64,000 nt of DNA, taken from positions 1,755,203 to 1,819,202 of the forward strand of contig NZ_NIBV01000001.1 of the NCBI RefSeq assembly GCF_002632585.1, in the 5' to 3' direction. The stretch comes from Xenorhabdus szentirmaii DSM 16338. Its GTDB lineage: Bacteria > Pseudomonadota > Gammaproteobacteria > Enterobacterales > Enterobacteriaceae. A program made the translations under genes and the position numbers. Below, piece by piece: positions 1-8,650 of this stretch (within the stretch, counting starts at the first letter, position 1; each line of letters starts with the position of its first letter). The notes under the pieces were generated by a model, which saw nothing but the letters and a program-made list of their open reading frames with translations, did not search any database and had not been told where the DNA came from.

Positions 1-33
1 TCAGTGAATAATTAACAATCGCTCCTTATAGTG

Positions 34-57
34 TCCTCGCCCCATTGTAGGCGAGGA
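34..57. other. Perfect 8-bp inverted repeat
   Basis: The arms TCCTCGCC (34-41) and GGCGAGGA (50-57) are perfectly complementary around an 8-base spacer. No T-run follows on either strand, so it is not a convincing intrinsic terminator. It could be the remnant of a structure belonging to a gene outside the left edge. Nothing else is recognisable in bases 1-150. Confidence 0.4.
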
Positions 58-153
58 TATCGGGAATAAGCCCAGATTTAAGTTGGTGAAGTGGAAAATA
101 TCGTCCCTTGGGGGATGGGCTGTGATTCTGAGAAAGAATTAATAAAATGAATG

Positions 154-182
154 GCCCGCCACATTTTTTCTCTGTTGCGGGC
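154..182 (-). terminator. Possible yidB terminator hairpin
   Basis: Read on the minus strand, just past the yidB stop, a GC-rich six-base stem (182-177 with 159-154) is followed by an interrupted T-rich stretch. Position and composition fit an intrinsic terminator for yidB. The long loop and broken T-tract keep confidence moderate. Confidence 0.45.
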
Positions 183-190
183 AAAAAAGA

Positions 191-583
191 TTATTTGTTG
201 AATAGCTTATCTTTCAACAGATTCATGCCAGCGGATTTTAAATCCATATTTTCCGGAACTTCGCCGTTTGGTGTGACCTTATCAATCAAATTCGGCAAGT
301 GCTTAGAAAGCAAAGATGAAGCTTCATTGGGATCGATTCCAATTTTTTCTGCCAATTGTTGTATCGTGTCAGAGCCAAAAATAGAAGACAATTGATCTGG
401 ATGAATAGGTAAATTTTCACCTGAGCCAATCCAGGAACGGATCGTACCATCCAGCCCTTGTTGGGAAAACTTTTCAACTAATCCACTCATTCCTCCCTGA
501 CCTTCAAGCCAATCCACCATATGCTGTAATTGCTGATTTTTTCCACCTGTCAACATATTCGCAATTTGCTCAAAAAAACCCAT
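191..583 (-). CDS. yidB: YidB family protein (DUF937)
   Basis: A 130-residue protein, close to the 132 residues of E. coli YidB. The DUF937 pattern is visible: an N-terminal MGFFEQIANM segment, the GLVEKFSQQGLDGTIRSWIG block near residues 34-53, an IFGSDTIQQLAEKIGID block near 68-84, and a C-terminal DLKSAGMNLLKDKLF helix. There is no signal peptide or membrane segment, so it should be a small cytosolic helical protein. The family has no firmly established biochemical role. It is transcribed away from the sugar-acid cluster, sharing with it a 394-bp divergent spacer. The start is supported by a purine-rich stretch (GGGGGAG) just upstream on the minus strand. Confidence 0.9.
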   Translation of the reverse strand: MGFFEQIANMLTGGKNQQLQHMVDWLEGQGGMSGLVEKFSQQGLDGTIRSWIGSGENLPIHPDQLSSIFGSDTIQQLAEKIGIDPNEASSLLSKHLPNLIDKVTPNGEVPENMDLKSAGMNLLKDKLFNK

Positions 584-977
584 CGTAACTCCCCCTTCGT
601 TGAAATTTTATCTGGTTGAACTGATAAAACACGTATTTAGGTTGCTTTCAGGAATAAAGTCGTAGAAATGTTTCAATATCAAGATAAATGACATATTTAA
701 TTATTACAGTAGCACAATATTTCAAATGCACCTTATTTTTAATGAGGGGGTATTTTGTGCTAATTGCTTACTTTTGTGTTAATGACACCCTTATCACACA
801 AGTGTGTGAAACTCATTCTTGTCAGTTGGTTATTAAAATATATAAATAATCAATAAGTTATATGTATATCTCATTGTGAAATATAAATTATGAATGTGAT
901 ATTCATCATTTTTTTGTGAAATTATCTATGTGAAGATTAACAAGGTAACAAATAGTCACACAACACCAGGGAACCTC
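584..977. promoter_or_regulatory. Divergent yidB / ltnD promoter region
   Basis: This AT-rich spacer separates yidB (minus) from ltnD (plus). It must carry both promoters, although no clear -35/-10 pair stands out. It holds a perfect 16-bp palindrome at 794-809, a smaller GTGT-N5-ACAC inverted repeat at 776-788, and a weak CRP-like half site (TGTGA at 895-899). The palindromes are the best candidates for binding the DeoR-type regulator encoded at 4607 or another specific regulator. That assignment is inference. Confidence 0.5.
794..809. promoter_or_regulatory. Perfect 16-bp palindrome, candidate operator
   Basis: The sequence TCACACAAGTGTGTGA is self-complementary, with 7-bp arms around a central AG. 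It lies about 170 bp upstream of the ltnD start. Its half-sites are inverted relative to the CRP consensus (TGTGA-N6-TCACA), so it is not a CRP box. No second copy is seen before the other genes of the cluster. Confidence 0.45.
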
Positions 978-1886
978 ATGAATAATTCAATACAAAAAAT
1001 AGGGGTTATAGGATTGGGAGCGATGGGTATGGGAATCGCTCGGTCTTTAATAAAAGCAAATATTGCGACATATGGTTTTGATATAAATACTCAAGCTCGT
1101 GAGCAGTTGAAACAGGAAGGTGCAATAGTTGTCGCGGGTAGTGCGGAACAGTGGTGTCAGGAATTAGACGCTATTTTATTAGTTGTCGTTGATGGTACAC
1201 AAGTTAACGATATTTTATTTGGCGGAGAAAAACCACTCGTAAAAAAAATAAAGAAAAATACAGTGGTTATTCTGCACAGTACTGTTTCTGTTGAACAAGC
1301 GAAGGGTTTTGCCCGTCGCTTGAAAGAATATGAAATTCAAATGATTGATGCGCCAATTTCAGGGGGACCATTAAAAGCAGAACAGGGAAAATTAACCATT
1401 ATGGCCTCTGGTTCTTCTGAATTATTTGAGCATCTCAAACCGGTTTTTGATGTTATTTCTGAACGCCTTTACTACATCGGTAGTGAAATTGGTCAGGGAT
1501 CAACGGTTAAAATGATCCATCAGCTGCTGGCAGGGGTACATATTGCGGTAGCGGCAGAAAGCATGGCATTGGCCGCTAAGTCTAATATTCCGCTGGATTT
1601 AATGTATGACATCGTCACCCATGCTGCCGGGAACTCATGGATGTTTGAAAATCGTGTTCCCCATATTTTGGCGGGTGATTACGCACCCAAATCTTCGGTA
1701 GATATTTTTGTCAAAGATTTGGGGATTGTGCTTGATGCAGGCAGAACGATGAAGTTTCCGTTGCCGTTGGCGGCAACGGCACATCAGATGTTTTTAGCGG
1801 CAAGCAATGAAGGTATGGGTCAGTGGGACGATAGTGCGGTGATTAAAACATTTAAGGGAATAACTTTGCCGAAGGAGAATGAATGA
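978..1886 (+). CDS. ltnD: L-threonate dehydrogenase
   Basis: NAD-dependent oxidation of L-threonate to 2-oxo-tetronate, the first step of the catabolic pathway encoded by this cluster; cytosolic. The protein is a 302-residue member of the beta-hydroxyacid dehydrogenase family. The Rossmann motif GLGAMG is at residues 12-17, the substrate-binding DAPISGGP at about 124-131 and the catalytic lysine K178 in GQGSTVKM. The closest E. coli protein recalled is YgbJ. An in-frame GTG at 930 would add 16 residues, but the ATG at 978 has an AGGG Shine-Dalgarno six bases upstream and places the Rossmann strand at the usual distance, so it is preferred. The 3' end overlaps otnK by an ATGA junction, indicating translational coupling. 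Confidence 0.9.
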   Translation: MNNSIQKIGVIGLGAMGMGIARSLIKANIATYGFDINTQAREQLKQEGAIVVAGSAEQWCQELDAILLVVVDGTQVNDILFGGEKPLVKKIKKNTVVILHSTVSVEQAKGFARRLKEYEIQMIDAPISGGPLKAEQGKLTIMASGSSELFEHLKPVFDVISERLYYIGSEIGQGSTVKMIHQLLAGVHIAVAAESMALAAKSNIPLDLMYDIVTHAAGNSWMFENRVPHILAGDYAPKSSVDIFVKDLGIVLDAGRTMKFPLPLAATAHQMFLAASNEGMGQWDDSAVIKTFKGITLPKENE

Positions 1887-3157
1887 CAATCAAGTTAGGC
1901 GTGATTGCTGATGATTTTACCGGTGCAACAGATATTGCTGGCTTCATGGTACAGAATGGTTGGCGGGTTGTTCAGTTACTGGGAGTGCCCGACGAAAATA
2001 CCTTCATCCCGCACGATGCTGATGCTATTGTAATCAGCCTGAAAATACGTTCTTGTCCTCCTGCTGAATCGATTTTCCAGTCACTTGTCTCTTGCCGATG
2101 GTTACAGCAAAAAGCAGCTTGCCAACAACTATTTTTTAAATACTGCTCTACTTTTGATTCCACACCAGAAGGAAATATTGGCCCTGTTATCGATGCTTTG
2201 ATGGATGAACTCAAAGTTGATATGAGTTTGATTTGTCCCGCTCTTCCTGTCAATGGGCGAACTGTCATACATGGACACTTATTTGTTAACGGGCAATTAT
2301 TGAACGAAAGTGGTATGCAATATCACCCTGTCAATCCAATGAAAGATGCCAATTTGTTACGCTTGATAGATCAGCAGTCAAAAGGAAAATCAGGGTTAAT
2401 TAACCTTGATTGTGTGCGTCAGGGGAAACAGGCGATTTCCCGTCATTTGGAGTTATTACGTCATGATGGCATCCGTTATGCAGTTGTTGATGCCATGATG
2501 ACGGAGGACTTGTTGCCGATTGCTCAGGCATCATCGAATATGCTTTTGGTTACGGGGGGTTCTGGTTTGGGAGGTGCGATTGCCCAGTATCATTCTGATC
2601 AGGCTTTAGCAACTCCTGCAATGGGTGAAACCCCGCCAGCCAAAGGAAGAAGAACTGTTATTCTTTCAGGTAGTTGTTCAGTGATGACAAATAAACAAGT
2701 GGCTGAGTATAAAAAGATTGCACCGGCCATGGAACTGGATGTAGGAGAATGCGTCAGCAATGCTGAATACGCCGCACAATTGGCAGATTGGGTTATACAA
2801 CAATCGGAAAAGCGCCTTCCTCCAATATTATATTCCACACAACCCCCTGAAACGTTGAGTTTGGTACAGGAACAATATGGAACGACATTGTCGCGCCATG
2901 CAATTGAACGGGTTTTTGCAGAAGTAACAGGAAAACTGAGGCAGCAAGGAATTAATACTTTTATCGTTGCGGGGGGAGAGACTTCTGCTCAGGTTGTGCA
3001 GAGTCTGGCCATCAATCAGTTCAGCATAGGTGCACCCATTGTACCCGGAGTGCCATGGGTACATGATTTGCACACTGATTGTTGGTTGGCATTGAAGTCA
3101 GGTAATTTTGGTGAAGTCAATTTTTTTCAGCATGCATTGGAGGTGTTTCATGAATGA
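1883..3157 (+). CDS. otnK: 3-oxo-tetronate kinase
   Basis: ATP-dependent phosphorylation of 3-oxo-tetronate to 3-oxo-tetronate 4-phosphate. At 424 residues it matches the four-carbon acid sugar kinase family (DUF1537; YgbK in E. coli). The N-terminal domain opens with GVIADDFTGATD (residues 5-16), whose paired aspartates bind the sugar acid. The C-terminal domain carries the glycine-rich VAGGETSAQVVQ nucleotide-binding motif around residue 362. The start overlaps the ltnD stop, and the 3' end overlaps otnC by 8 bases. All four enzymes are therefore very probably made from one mRNA. The function is inferred from family membership and from neighbours that supply its substrate and use its product. 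Confidence 0.9.
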   Translation: MTIKLGVIADDFTGATDIAGFMVQNGWRVVQLLGVPDENTFIPHDADAIVISLKIRSCPPAESIFQSLVSCRWLQQKAACQQLFFKYCSTFDSTPEGNIGPVIDALMDELKVDMSLICPALPVNGRTVIHGHLFVNGQLLNESGMQYHPVNPMKDANLLRLIDQQSKGKSGLINLDCVRQGKQAISRHLELLRHDGIRYAVVDAMMTEDLLPIAQASSNMLLVTGGSGLGGAIAQYHSDQALATPAMGETPPAKGRRTVILSGSCSVMTNKQVAEYKKIAPAMELDVGECVSNAEYAAQLADWVIQQSEKRLPPILYSTQPPETLSLVQEQYGTTLSRHAIERVFAEVTGKLRQQGINTFIVAGGETSAQVVQSLAINQFSIGAPIVPGVPWVHDLHTDCWLALKSGNFGEVNFFQHALEVFHE

Positions 3158-3788
3158 GGGAGCCGTGCGTGCGGAGCTGGTTGATCGTGCGTATTCAATG
3201 TTTGAGCGTGGCTATAGCAGTGGTGGTGCGGGAAATATCAGTGCCAGGTTAGAAGACGGATCATTCATTATCACACCAACAAATTCGAGCTTTGGTGATT
3301 TAGAGGCCGATAGCTTGAGTAAATTGGATGCCAAAGGAAATTGGGTATCGGGTGACAAACCCACAAAAGAAGTGGCAATGCACTTGGCAATGTATCGTAA
3401 CCGACCGACATGTCATGCAATTGTGCATTTACACTCGCCGTGGTTGACGGCGCTTTCCTGTATGCCTAATTTAGACCGTGAGAATTGTTTGCCTCCGCTT
3501 ACACCCTATTATGTGATGAAAATAGGCCGGTTACCGGTAGTTGAATATTTTCCTCCGGGAGATGATAGGATTAGCCAGGAAATTGATAAATTGGCGAAAA
3601 AACACAATTCTATTTTGCTTGCAAACCACGGGCCGGTTGTTGGAGGAGAAACCTTGCGACAAGCTTTTTTTAATGCAGAAGAGCTGGAAGATACGGCACG
3701 GCTTTATCTGATATTGCTACCCCATGGTTTCACCACACTGAATGAAGTACAGGTACAGGAATTAGAGAAACGTTATCCCAGAATGTGA
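3150..3788 (+). CDS. otnC: 3-oxo-tetronate 4-phosphate decarboxylase
   Basis: A class II aldolase/adducin-family enzyme of 212 residues (YgbL type) that should decarboxylate 3-oxo-tetronate 4-phosphate to dihydroxyacetone phosphate. The metal site is visible: E74 in PTKE, H93 and H95 in VHLHSPW, and H160 in LANHGPV. The N-terminal GYSSGGAGNISAR motif is typical of the phosphate-binding loop of the superfamily. An upstream in-frame start at 3108 would lie deep inside otnK. The ATG at 3150 has a GGAGG ribosome-binding site and is preferred. It overlaps the otnK stop by 8 bases. Confidence 0.88.
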   Translation: MNEGAVRAELVDRAYSMFERGYSSGGAGNISARLEDGSFIITPTNSSFGDLEADSLSKLDAKGNWVSGDKPTKEVAMHLAMYRNRPTCHAIVHLHSPWLTALSCMPNLDRENCLPPLTPYYVMKIGRLPVVEYFPPGDDRISQEIDKLAKKHNSILLANHGPVVGGETLRQAFFNAEELEDTARLYLILLPHGFTTLNEVQVQELEKRYPRM

Positions 3789-3800
3789 TAAGGACTGAAC

Positions 3801-4577
3801 ATGGCTAAGTTCGCAGCAAATTTGAGTATGATGTTTAACGACGTTCCTTTCAATGAGCGCTTTGCCCGAGCAGCAAATGCGGGTTTTAAAGGTGTTGAAT
3901 ATTTATTTCCTTATGAAGAATCAACCGAAAACCTCGTTGCATTGTTGAAGCAACATCAATTGACACAAGTGTTATTCAATATGCCTGCTGGAGATTGGAA
4001 AGCCGGTGACAGAGGAATGGCCAGTTTGCCGGGAAGAGAAAAAGAATTTTCTGATGGCGTGCATCAAGCTCTGGAATATGCTCTGGCATTGGGTTGCAAA
4101 CAAGTTCACGTCATGGCAGGAAAACGTGACGAATCACTCACACTTGAGCAGCAACGTCAGTGTTATATTACAAATCTTCAGTATGCTGCGGATGTAATGG
4201 TTGAACATGGTATTGATGTGTTAATCGAACCCATTAATAACAGGGACATGCCTGACTACTTTTTGACGACACAAGTTCAGGCAGAAGCCTTGTTAAAGGT
4301 GATTGACCGCAAAAATGTTTTTATCCAATTGGATCTTTACCATTGCCAGATTATGGAAGGCGATTTATTGAAGACCATAGAACGGTTGTGGGGAAAATTC
4401 AGACATATTCAGATTGCTTCAGTACCGGAACGTCATGAACCTGATTGCGGTGAAGTCAATTATTTTTGGTTATTTAAAAAGCTGGATGAAATGGGATATC
4501 AAGGTTGGATTGGTTGTGAGTACCATCCGGCAGGGTATACGGAAGAAGGGCTTGGGTGGTTATCAAAAGTCCAATAA
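3801..4577 (+). CDS. otnI: 2-oxo-tetronate isomerase
   Basis: A 258-residue TIM-barrel enzyme of the hydroxypyruvate isomerase family (YgbM type). It interconverts 2-oxo-tetronate and 3-oxo-tetronate, linking the dehydrogenase to the kinase. Metal and substrate ligands expected for the fold are present: E143 in LIEPINN, D178 and H181 in QLDLYHCQ, Q204 in HIQIASVPE, and E240 in GCEYHPAG. It starts 12 bases after otnC with an AAGGA ribosome-binding site. The same protein could be labelled Hyi from sequence alone; the surrounding ltnD-otnK-otnC genes favour the tetronate role. Confidence 0.87.
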   Translation: MAKFAANLSMMFNDVPFNERFARAANAGFKGVEYLFPYEESTENLVALLKQHQLTQVLFNMPAGDWKAGDRGMASLPGREKEFSDGVHQALEYALALGCKQVHVMAGKRDESLTLEQQRQCYITNLQYAADVMVEHGIDVLIEPINNRDMPDYFLTTQVQAEALLKVIDRKNVFIQLDLYHCQIMEGDLLKTIERLWGKFRHIQIASVPERHEPDCGEVNYFWLFKKLDEMGYQGWIGCEYHPAGYTEEGLGWLSKVQ

Positions 4578-4606
4578 TAATAGGGCGGTAATATACAGGA
4601 AAGGTA

Positions 4607-5374
4607 ATGAGTCCTCCAGAGCGTAGAGATTTTATTTATCGTTACTTACATGAACATCAAACGGTTTCCATTAGCACATTAGTGGAATCTCTTTGTGTCT
4701 CACATATGACCGTGAGGAGAGATATTCGCGTTCTGGAAGAAGAAGGAAAAGTGATGTGTATTGCAGGAGGCGTTCAATTAAACGATGCTTTACGGCAAGA
4801 ATTACCATGGAACGAGAAAGCACATATTCATCACCGTCATAAAAAAGCGATTGGTAAATATGCAGCTTCGCTGGTGGAGGATGGTCAAGTCGTCTATTTG
4901 GATGCAGGAACGACGACATTTGAAATTGCTCAAGTACTGGCAGAGCGTTTTAATTTAACGATTGTTACGAATGATTTTTCGATTGCCCAGTATTTAATGG
5001 ATAAGCCACAATTGAATTTATTCCATACCGGGGGGCAAGTCGATAAGCGTAACTATTCCTGTGTGGGAAATAGTGCGGCCATGGTATTGCGTACTTTAAA
5101 TGTTGATATTGCATTTATCAGTACCAGCTCATGGGATCTTAAGCATGGTATTTCCACGCCTTATGAAGATAAGGTGTTAGTGAAACAAACATTGTTAGAA
5201 ATTGCCCGCCGGAAAATTCTTATTTCCGATAGCAGCAAATATGGGAAATATGGCATGTTTCGTGTTTGCCCGCTCTCAAGTCTCAATGACATTATTTGTG
5301 ATGGACAGCTGCCAATATCAGCACAACAACAATTACAAGAATTAAGTCTCAAGTTACACATTGTTAACATGTAA
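4607..5374 (+). CDS. DeoR/GlpR-family transcriptional regulator (YgbI-like)
   Basis: A 255-residue regulator. The N-terminal DeoR winged helix-turn-helix spans about residues 6-58, with the recognition segment VSHMTVRRDIRVLEEEGKV. The C-terminal DeoRC effector domain contains the usual DAGTT loop (VYLDAGTTTFEIA) that binds a phosphorylated sugar. The effector is likely an intermediate of the pathway, probably phosphorylated. The gene lies 29 bp after otnI behind a GGAAAGG ribosome-binding site, in the same direction as the enzymes. In E. coli the counterpart ygbI is, as recalled, divergent at the cluster edge. Local control of the threonate/erythronate genes is inferred from position; the operator is unknown. 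Confidence 0.85.
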   Translation: MSPPERRDFIYRYLHEHQTVSISTLVESLCVSHMTVRRDIRVLEEEGKVMCIAGGVQLNDALRQELPWNEKAHIHHRHKKAIGKYAASLVEDGQVVYLDAGTTTFEIAQVLAERFNLTIVTNDFSIAQYLMDKPQLNLFHTGGQVDKRNYSCVGNSAAMVLRTLNVDIAFISTSSWDLKHGISTPYEDKVLVKQTLLEIARRKILISDSSKYGKYGMFRVCPLSSLNDIICDGQLPISAQQQLQELSLKLHIVNM

Positions 5375-5676
5375 CTGCAAATTAAGAAAAGATTATATAC
5401 AAAATATCCTCTAATCAGTTATGAAAAATCAACGTACAGTGAAATTCACCATGACTGATAGAGAGATATTTTGAATTAACGTGTGTCTGTATCTTATTAT
5501 CAAAAGTAACGATGAAATAAATTTTGATTAATTGATATTTAATAATATGTAGTATTCTCCCTTTCATATAAATAACCCTCCCATTCAAAGGCAGCGTTTT
5601 TGCGAAATCATCCATTTTTCAAAAACATGATTTTTGAGTTTATCGGTAATAATACATATTAAAACAGAGTGTAATA
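5375..5676 (+). promoter_or_regulatory. Spacer before first GntP permease
   Basis: A 302-bp AT-rich spacer with no credible gene. It contains a short perfect palindrome GTGAAATTCAC at 5439-5449. The length suggests that the permease has its own promoter besides read-through from the regulator gene. No convincing -35/-10 pair is assigned. Confidence 0.4.
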
Positions 5677-7077
5677 ATGAGCTTTTATATCCCAATGATT
5701 GGTTTGGGGGTGGCTGTATTCACCCTACTTTTTTTGGTCTTACGTACCCGTATTCATGTATTGCTTGCTATGTTGATTGCCGCAATAATAGCAGGTGTTA
5801 CGGGAGGATTGACGCTTACAAATACCGTTTCAGTGATCACCAAGGGTTTTGGCGATACATTGGGCAGTATTGGTATTGTCATTGGATTAGGCATTATGAT
5901 GGGGCGGGTACTCGAAGTTTCAGGGGCATCTGAACAAATTGCTTACAGCTTTATTAAATGGCTGGGTAAAAAGCGTGAAGAGTGGGCATTAGCCATTACG
6001 GGTTATATTGTAAGTATTCCTATTTTTGTTGATTCTGCTTTTGTGATCCTTTATCCGCTGGCTAAGGCATTGGCAAAAAAAGGAAAACGAAATCTATTAA
6101 CGCTAGCCGTTGCATTAGCCGGAGGATTGGTTGTCACTCACCATATTGTTCCTCCTACTCCGGGCCCACTCGGTGTGGCCGGTATTTTTGATGTAGATGT
6201 TGGTGCAATGATGTTGGTGAGTATAGTGTTGGCTATTCCATGCGTCATCGGCATAACTTTGTATGCCAAGTGGCTGGCAACTAAATACCCTGAATATCAA
6301 TTGACTGATAGCGATGAAACTGAGACGGCTCAAGAAAATAAAAATCTGAAACAGGTTTATCAGGATTATATGGAAGAAAAATCCAATAAGCCTTTGCCAA
6401 ATCTATTTTTTTCAATTTTACCTATTATAGTGCCTATCGTCCTGATATTAATAAAATCCATCAATAGCTTATTATTGAAAATGGATAATTTTACAGGACA
6501 GGAAGAGCATTTATATTTCCAGGCCTTTAATTTCTTAGGCTCACCTGTTATTGCGTTAGCAATCAGCGTATTGTTAGCTGTTTATCTCTTAATGCCAAAA
6601 ACCAGCAAGCATGAAACGACAGAGCATCTGGAATCCGGATTACAGACAGCGGGGATCATTTTGTTGGTAACCGGGCTTGGCGGCGCATTGGGGGCTGTAT
6701 TACGTGAAAGCGGGACAGGAACACTGTTGGCAGAATATGTTGCCAGCCTGCCCATTACCCCGATCCTGATACCGTTTATTATTGCGACATTAATTCGCTT
6801 AATTCAAGGTTCCGGCACTGTGGCAATGATTTCTGCGGCATCTATTTCAGCCCCTATCCTTGCTCAGATACCGGGGGTCAATATGTTATTGGCTGCTCAG
6901 GCTGCAACAATGGGCTCCCTGTTTTTCGGCTATTTCAATGACAGTTTATTCTGGATAGTCAATAGAATGATGGGTATTAAAGATGCGAAGCAGCAAATGA
7001 TCGTTTGGTCGATACCTACCACAATTGCATGGGGAATCGGGCTGTGTTGTGTATTACTGCTCAACCTTGTTATGTGA
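5677..7077 (+). CDS. GntP-family sugar-acid permease (YgbN-like), copy 1
   Basis: A 466-residue inner-membrane transporter of the gluconate:H+ symporter (GntP) family. It has many hydrophobic segments, starting immediately with FYIPMIGLGVAVFTLLFLVL. The family signature HHIVPPTPGPLGVAGIF lies near residue 155, and RLIQGSGTVAMISAAS comes late in the protein. Given its neighbours it probably imports L-threonate and/or D-erythronate. A closely similar paralogue lies 1.6 kb downstream beyond denD. A GAGTG ribosome-binding site precedes the ATG. Substrate specificity cannot be read from the sequence. Confidence 0.87.
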   Translation: MSFYIPMIGLGVAVFTLLFLVLRTRIHVLLAMLIAAIIAGVTGGLTLTNTVSVITKGFGDTLGSIGIVIGLGIMMGRVLEVSGASEQIAYSFIKWLGKKREEWALAITGYIVSIPIFVDSAFVILYPLAKALAKKGKRNLLTLAVALAGGLVVTHHIVPPTPGPLGVAGIFDVDVGAMMLVSIVLAIPCVIGITLYAKWLATKYPEYQLTDSDETETAQENKNLKQVYQDYMEEKSNKPLPNLFFSILPIIVPIVLILIKSINSLLLKMDNFTGQEEHLYFQAFNFLGSPVIALAISVLLAVYLLMPKTSKHETTEHLESGLQTAGIILLVTGLGGALGAVLRESGTGTLLAEYVASLPITPILIPFIIATLIRLIQGSGTVAMISAASISAPILAQIPGVNMLLAAQAATMGSLFFGYFNDSLFWIVNRMMGIKDAKQQMIVWSIPTTIAWGIGLCCVLLLNLVM

Positions 7078-7107
7078 ATCTAATTCTCATCCTGTAGATA
7101 CCAATAT

Positions 7108-7135
7108 CCTGTAAAGTGGGTTTCCGCTTTACAGG
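7108..7135. terminator. Hairpin after first permease
   Basis: A 9-bp perfect stem (CCTGTAAAG at 7108-7116, CTTTACAGG at 7127-7135) lies 30 bp past the permease stop. The downstream tail is only weakly T-rich, so it may attenuate rather than stop transcription into denD. Confidence 0.45.
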
Positions 7136-7206
7136 TTGCCAATTTAGTTGATAACGCCTTCGATATGAATGACTGATATTCAAAGGTTATTAAGAGAGAA
7201 TCAAGC

Positions 7207-8160
7207 ATGAAAATAATTATTACGGGTGGTGCGGGCTTTATCGGCAGCCAATTAGCGTTGGCTCTGCTTGAAAACGATTATGGCATTAATTTTGAACGGC
7301 TCGTATTGACTGATATTCAATGCCCGACTCCGGCTATTAATGACCCACGAGTGCAATGTCTGGCGTTGGATTTAACGCAGCCGGGTGCAGCAGAGAAATT
7401 GATCGATACAGAAAGTGATGTTTTGTTTCATTTGGCGGCGATTGTCAGTAGCCATGCTGAACAAGATTTCGATTCAGGCATGAGTGCTAATTTTGATGTG
7501 ACTCGTCGTTTATTGGAAGCTGCCCGTGCTCAAAATCCGTCATTAAAGTTTATTTTTACGAGTTCACTCGCAGTATTTGGGGGAGAGTTACCTGAAATAG
7601 TCACAGAACACTGCGCAACTCATCCTCAATCTTCATACGGCACACAAAAGGCAATGTGTGAGCTGATGATTAATGATTATTCCCGTAAAGGATACGTTGA
7701 TGGGCGCATTCTTCGCCTGCCTACTATCAGTGTGCGGCCGGGTAAACCTAATAAAGCGGCTTCTTCGTTTGTCAGCGGAATGATCCGTGAACCATTGCAT
7801 GGAGAAAAAAGTGTTTGTCCCGTTTCTCGTGATCTCTTATTGTGGTTATCTAGTCCAGAAACCGTTATTCGTAATCTTATCCATGCAATGCAGATATCGG
7901 GTGAACAGTTTGTTTTTTCGCGCATTGTTAATTTACCCGGCATTAGTGTGACGGTGCAGGAAATGCTTAATGCCTTAAAGGAAGTTGCAGGCCAAGAGGT
8001 GATGGATCTTATTCATTTTGAACCTGATGAAAATATTAACCGGATAGTATCAAGCTGGCCCGGGAATTTTGATATCCGGCACAGCCTTGCATTGGGATTC
8101 AGTGTGGATAGTACGTTCAGTGATATTATTCGTAACTTTATGTTTAATGATAAATTTTGA
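7207..8160 (+). CDS. denD: D-erythronate dehydrogenase
   Basis: An extended short-chain dehydrogenase of 317 residues. The NAD-binding motif GGAGFIGSQ is at residues 7-15, the active-site serine in FTSSLAVFGG near residue 119, and the catalytic Y144-x3-K148 in SYGTQK. DenD-type enzymes oxidise D-erythronate at C2 to 2-oxo-tetronate, the same intermediate handled by OtnI, OtnK and OtnC encoded upstream. Sitting between two GntP permeases strengthens that call. A generic NAD-dependent epimerase label would fit sequence alone, since the superfamily is large. The ATG at 7207 follows an AAGAGAGAA ribosome-binding stretch. Confidence 0.82.
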   Translation: MKIIITGGAGFIGSQLALALLENDYGINFERLVLTDIQCPTPAINDPRVQCLALDLTQPGAAEKLIDTESDVLFHLAAIVSSHAEQDFDSGMSANFDVTRRLLEAARAQNPSLKFIFTSSLAVFGGELPEIVTEHCATHPQSSYGTQKAMCELMINDYSRKGYVDGRILRLPTISVRPGKPNKAASSFVSGMIREPLHGEKSVCPVSRDLLLWLSSPETVIRNLIHAMQISGEQFVFSRIVNLPGISVTVQEMLNALKEVAGQEVMDLIHFEPDENINRIVSSWPGNFDIRHSLALGFSVDSTFSDIIRNFMFNDKF

Positions 8161-8650
8161 GATAGAGTGAGTATTTTTCAGCATTGCTGTTTATGTTCAG
8201 CCTATGCTTAATCACCTCAGCCATTCCCGTCATATAGCCGGATGATGACATCAAGGATTTATACAATTGCCTTCTGTATCCTGAACTCTGTTGGGATAGC
8301 ATGTAAATTGGGATAGTATGTAAATCATGATAATCAATATGCTATATGACAGTTATTCATATTAATGCTGTTATTGCCAAATCACTTTCAAATATTTTTT
8401 CTTGCAATCCTGACGATTACCTCAATTATTCGACTTGTTTAAAACCATTTCCATGTACTTTTCTCCCCCTCTTCACCGCGATAGATAAAACTACTGCGAG
8501 AATGAATAAAGAAAAAATATTTATAAAATAGCGCCTATTGCAAATGGCTCAAATAATATATTGATTTGCTTTTTAACCAACAGTTATCCTTTCATCAACG
8601 GCATTTGTGCATTTATCGCCAATAATAGAGATTGAAAAGAGGTTTTATTG
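8161..8650 (+). promoter_or_regulatory. Spacer before second GntP permease
   Basis: A 490-bp AT-rich spacer. It contains a tandem 17-bp repeat at 8291-8324 and, just before the permease, an AAAAGAGG ribosome-binding site (8635-8642). A 61-codon ORF at 8346-8531 has no family resemblance or start signal and is not called. The spacer probably carries an independent promoter for the second permease. Confidence 0.45.
8291..8324 (+). repeat. Tandem 17-bp direct repeat
   Basis: TTGGGATAGCATGTAAA (8291-8307) is immediately repeated as TTGGGATAGTATGTAAA (8308-8324), with one difference. Two adjacent copies spaced by about 1.6 helical turns suggest a regulator-binding site upstream of the second permease. 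The function is inference. Confidence 0.6.

Noticed and set aside
895-910. CRP site upstream of ltnD (TGTGA-TATTCA-TCATT)
   Set aside because: Only the left half matches the consensus. It is too weak to call.
930-977. GTG start extending ltnD by 16 residues
   Set aside because: It has no ribosome-binding site, and the ATG at 978 has AGGG at proper spacing and gives the family length.
8346-8531. 61-codon ORF before the second permease
   Set aside because: No family resemblance, no ribosome-binding site and low-complexity composition typical of chance ORFs in AT-rich spacers.
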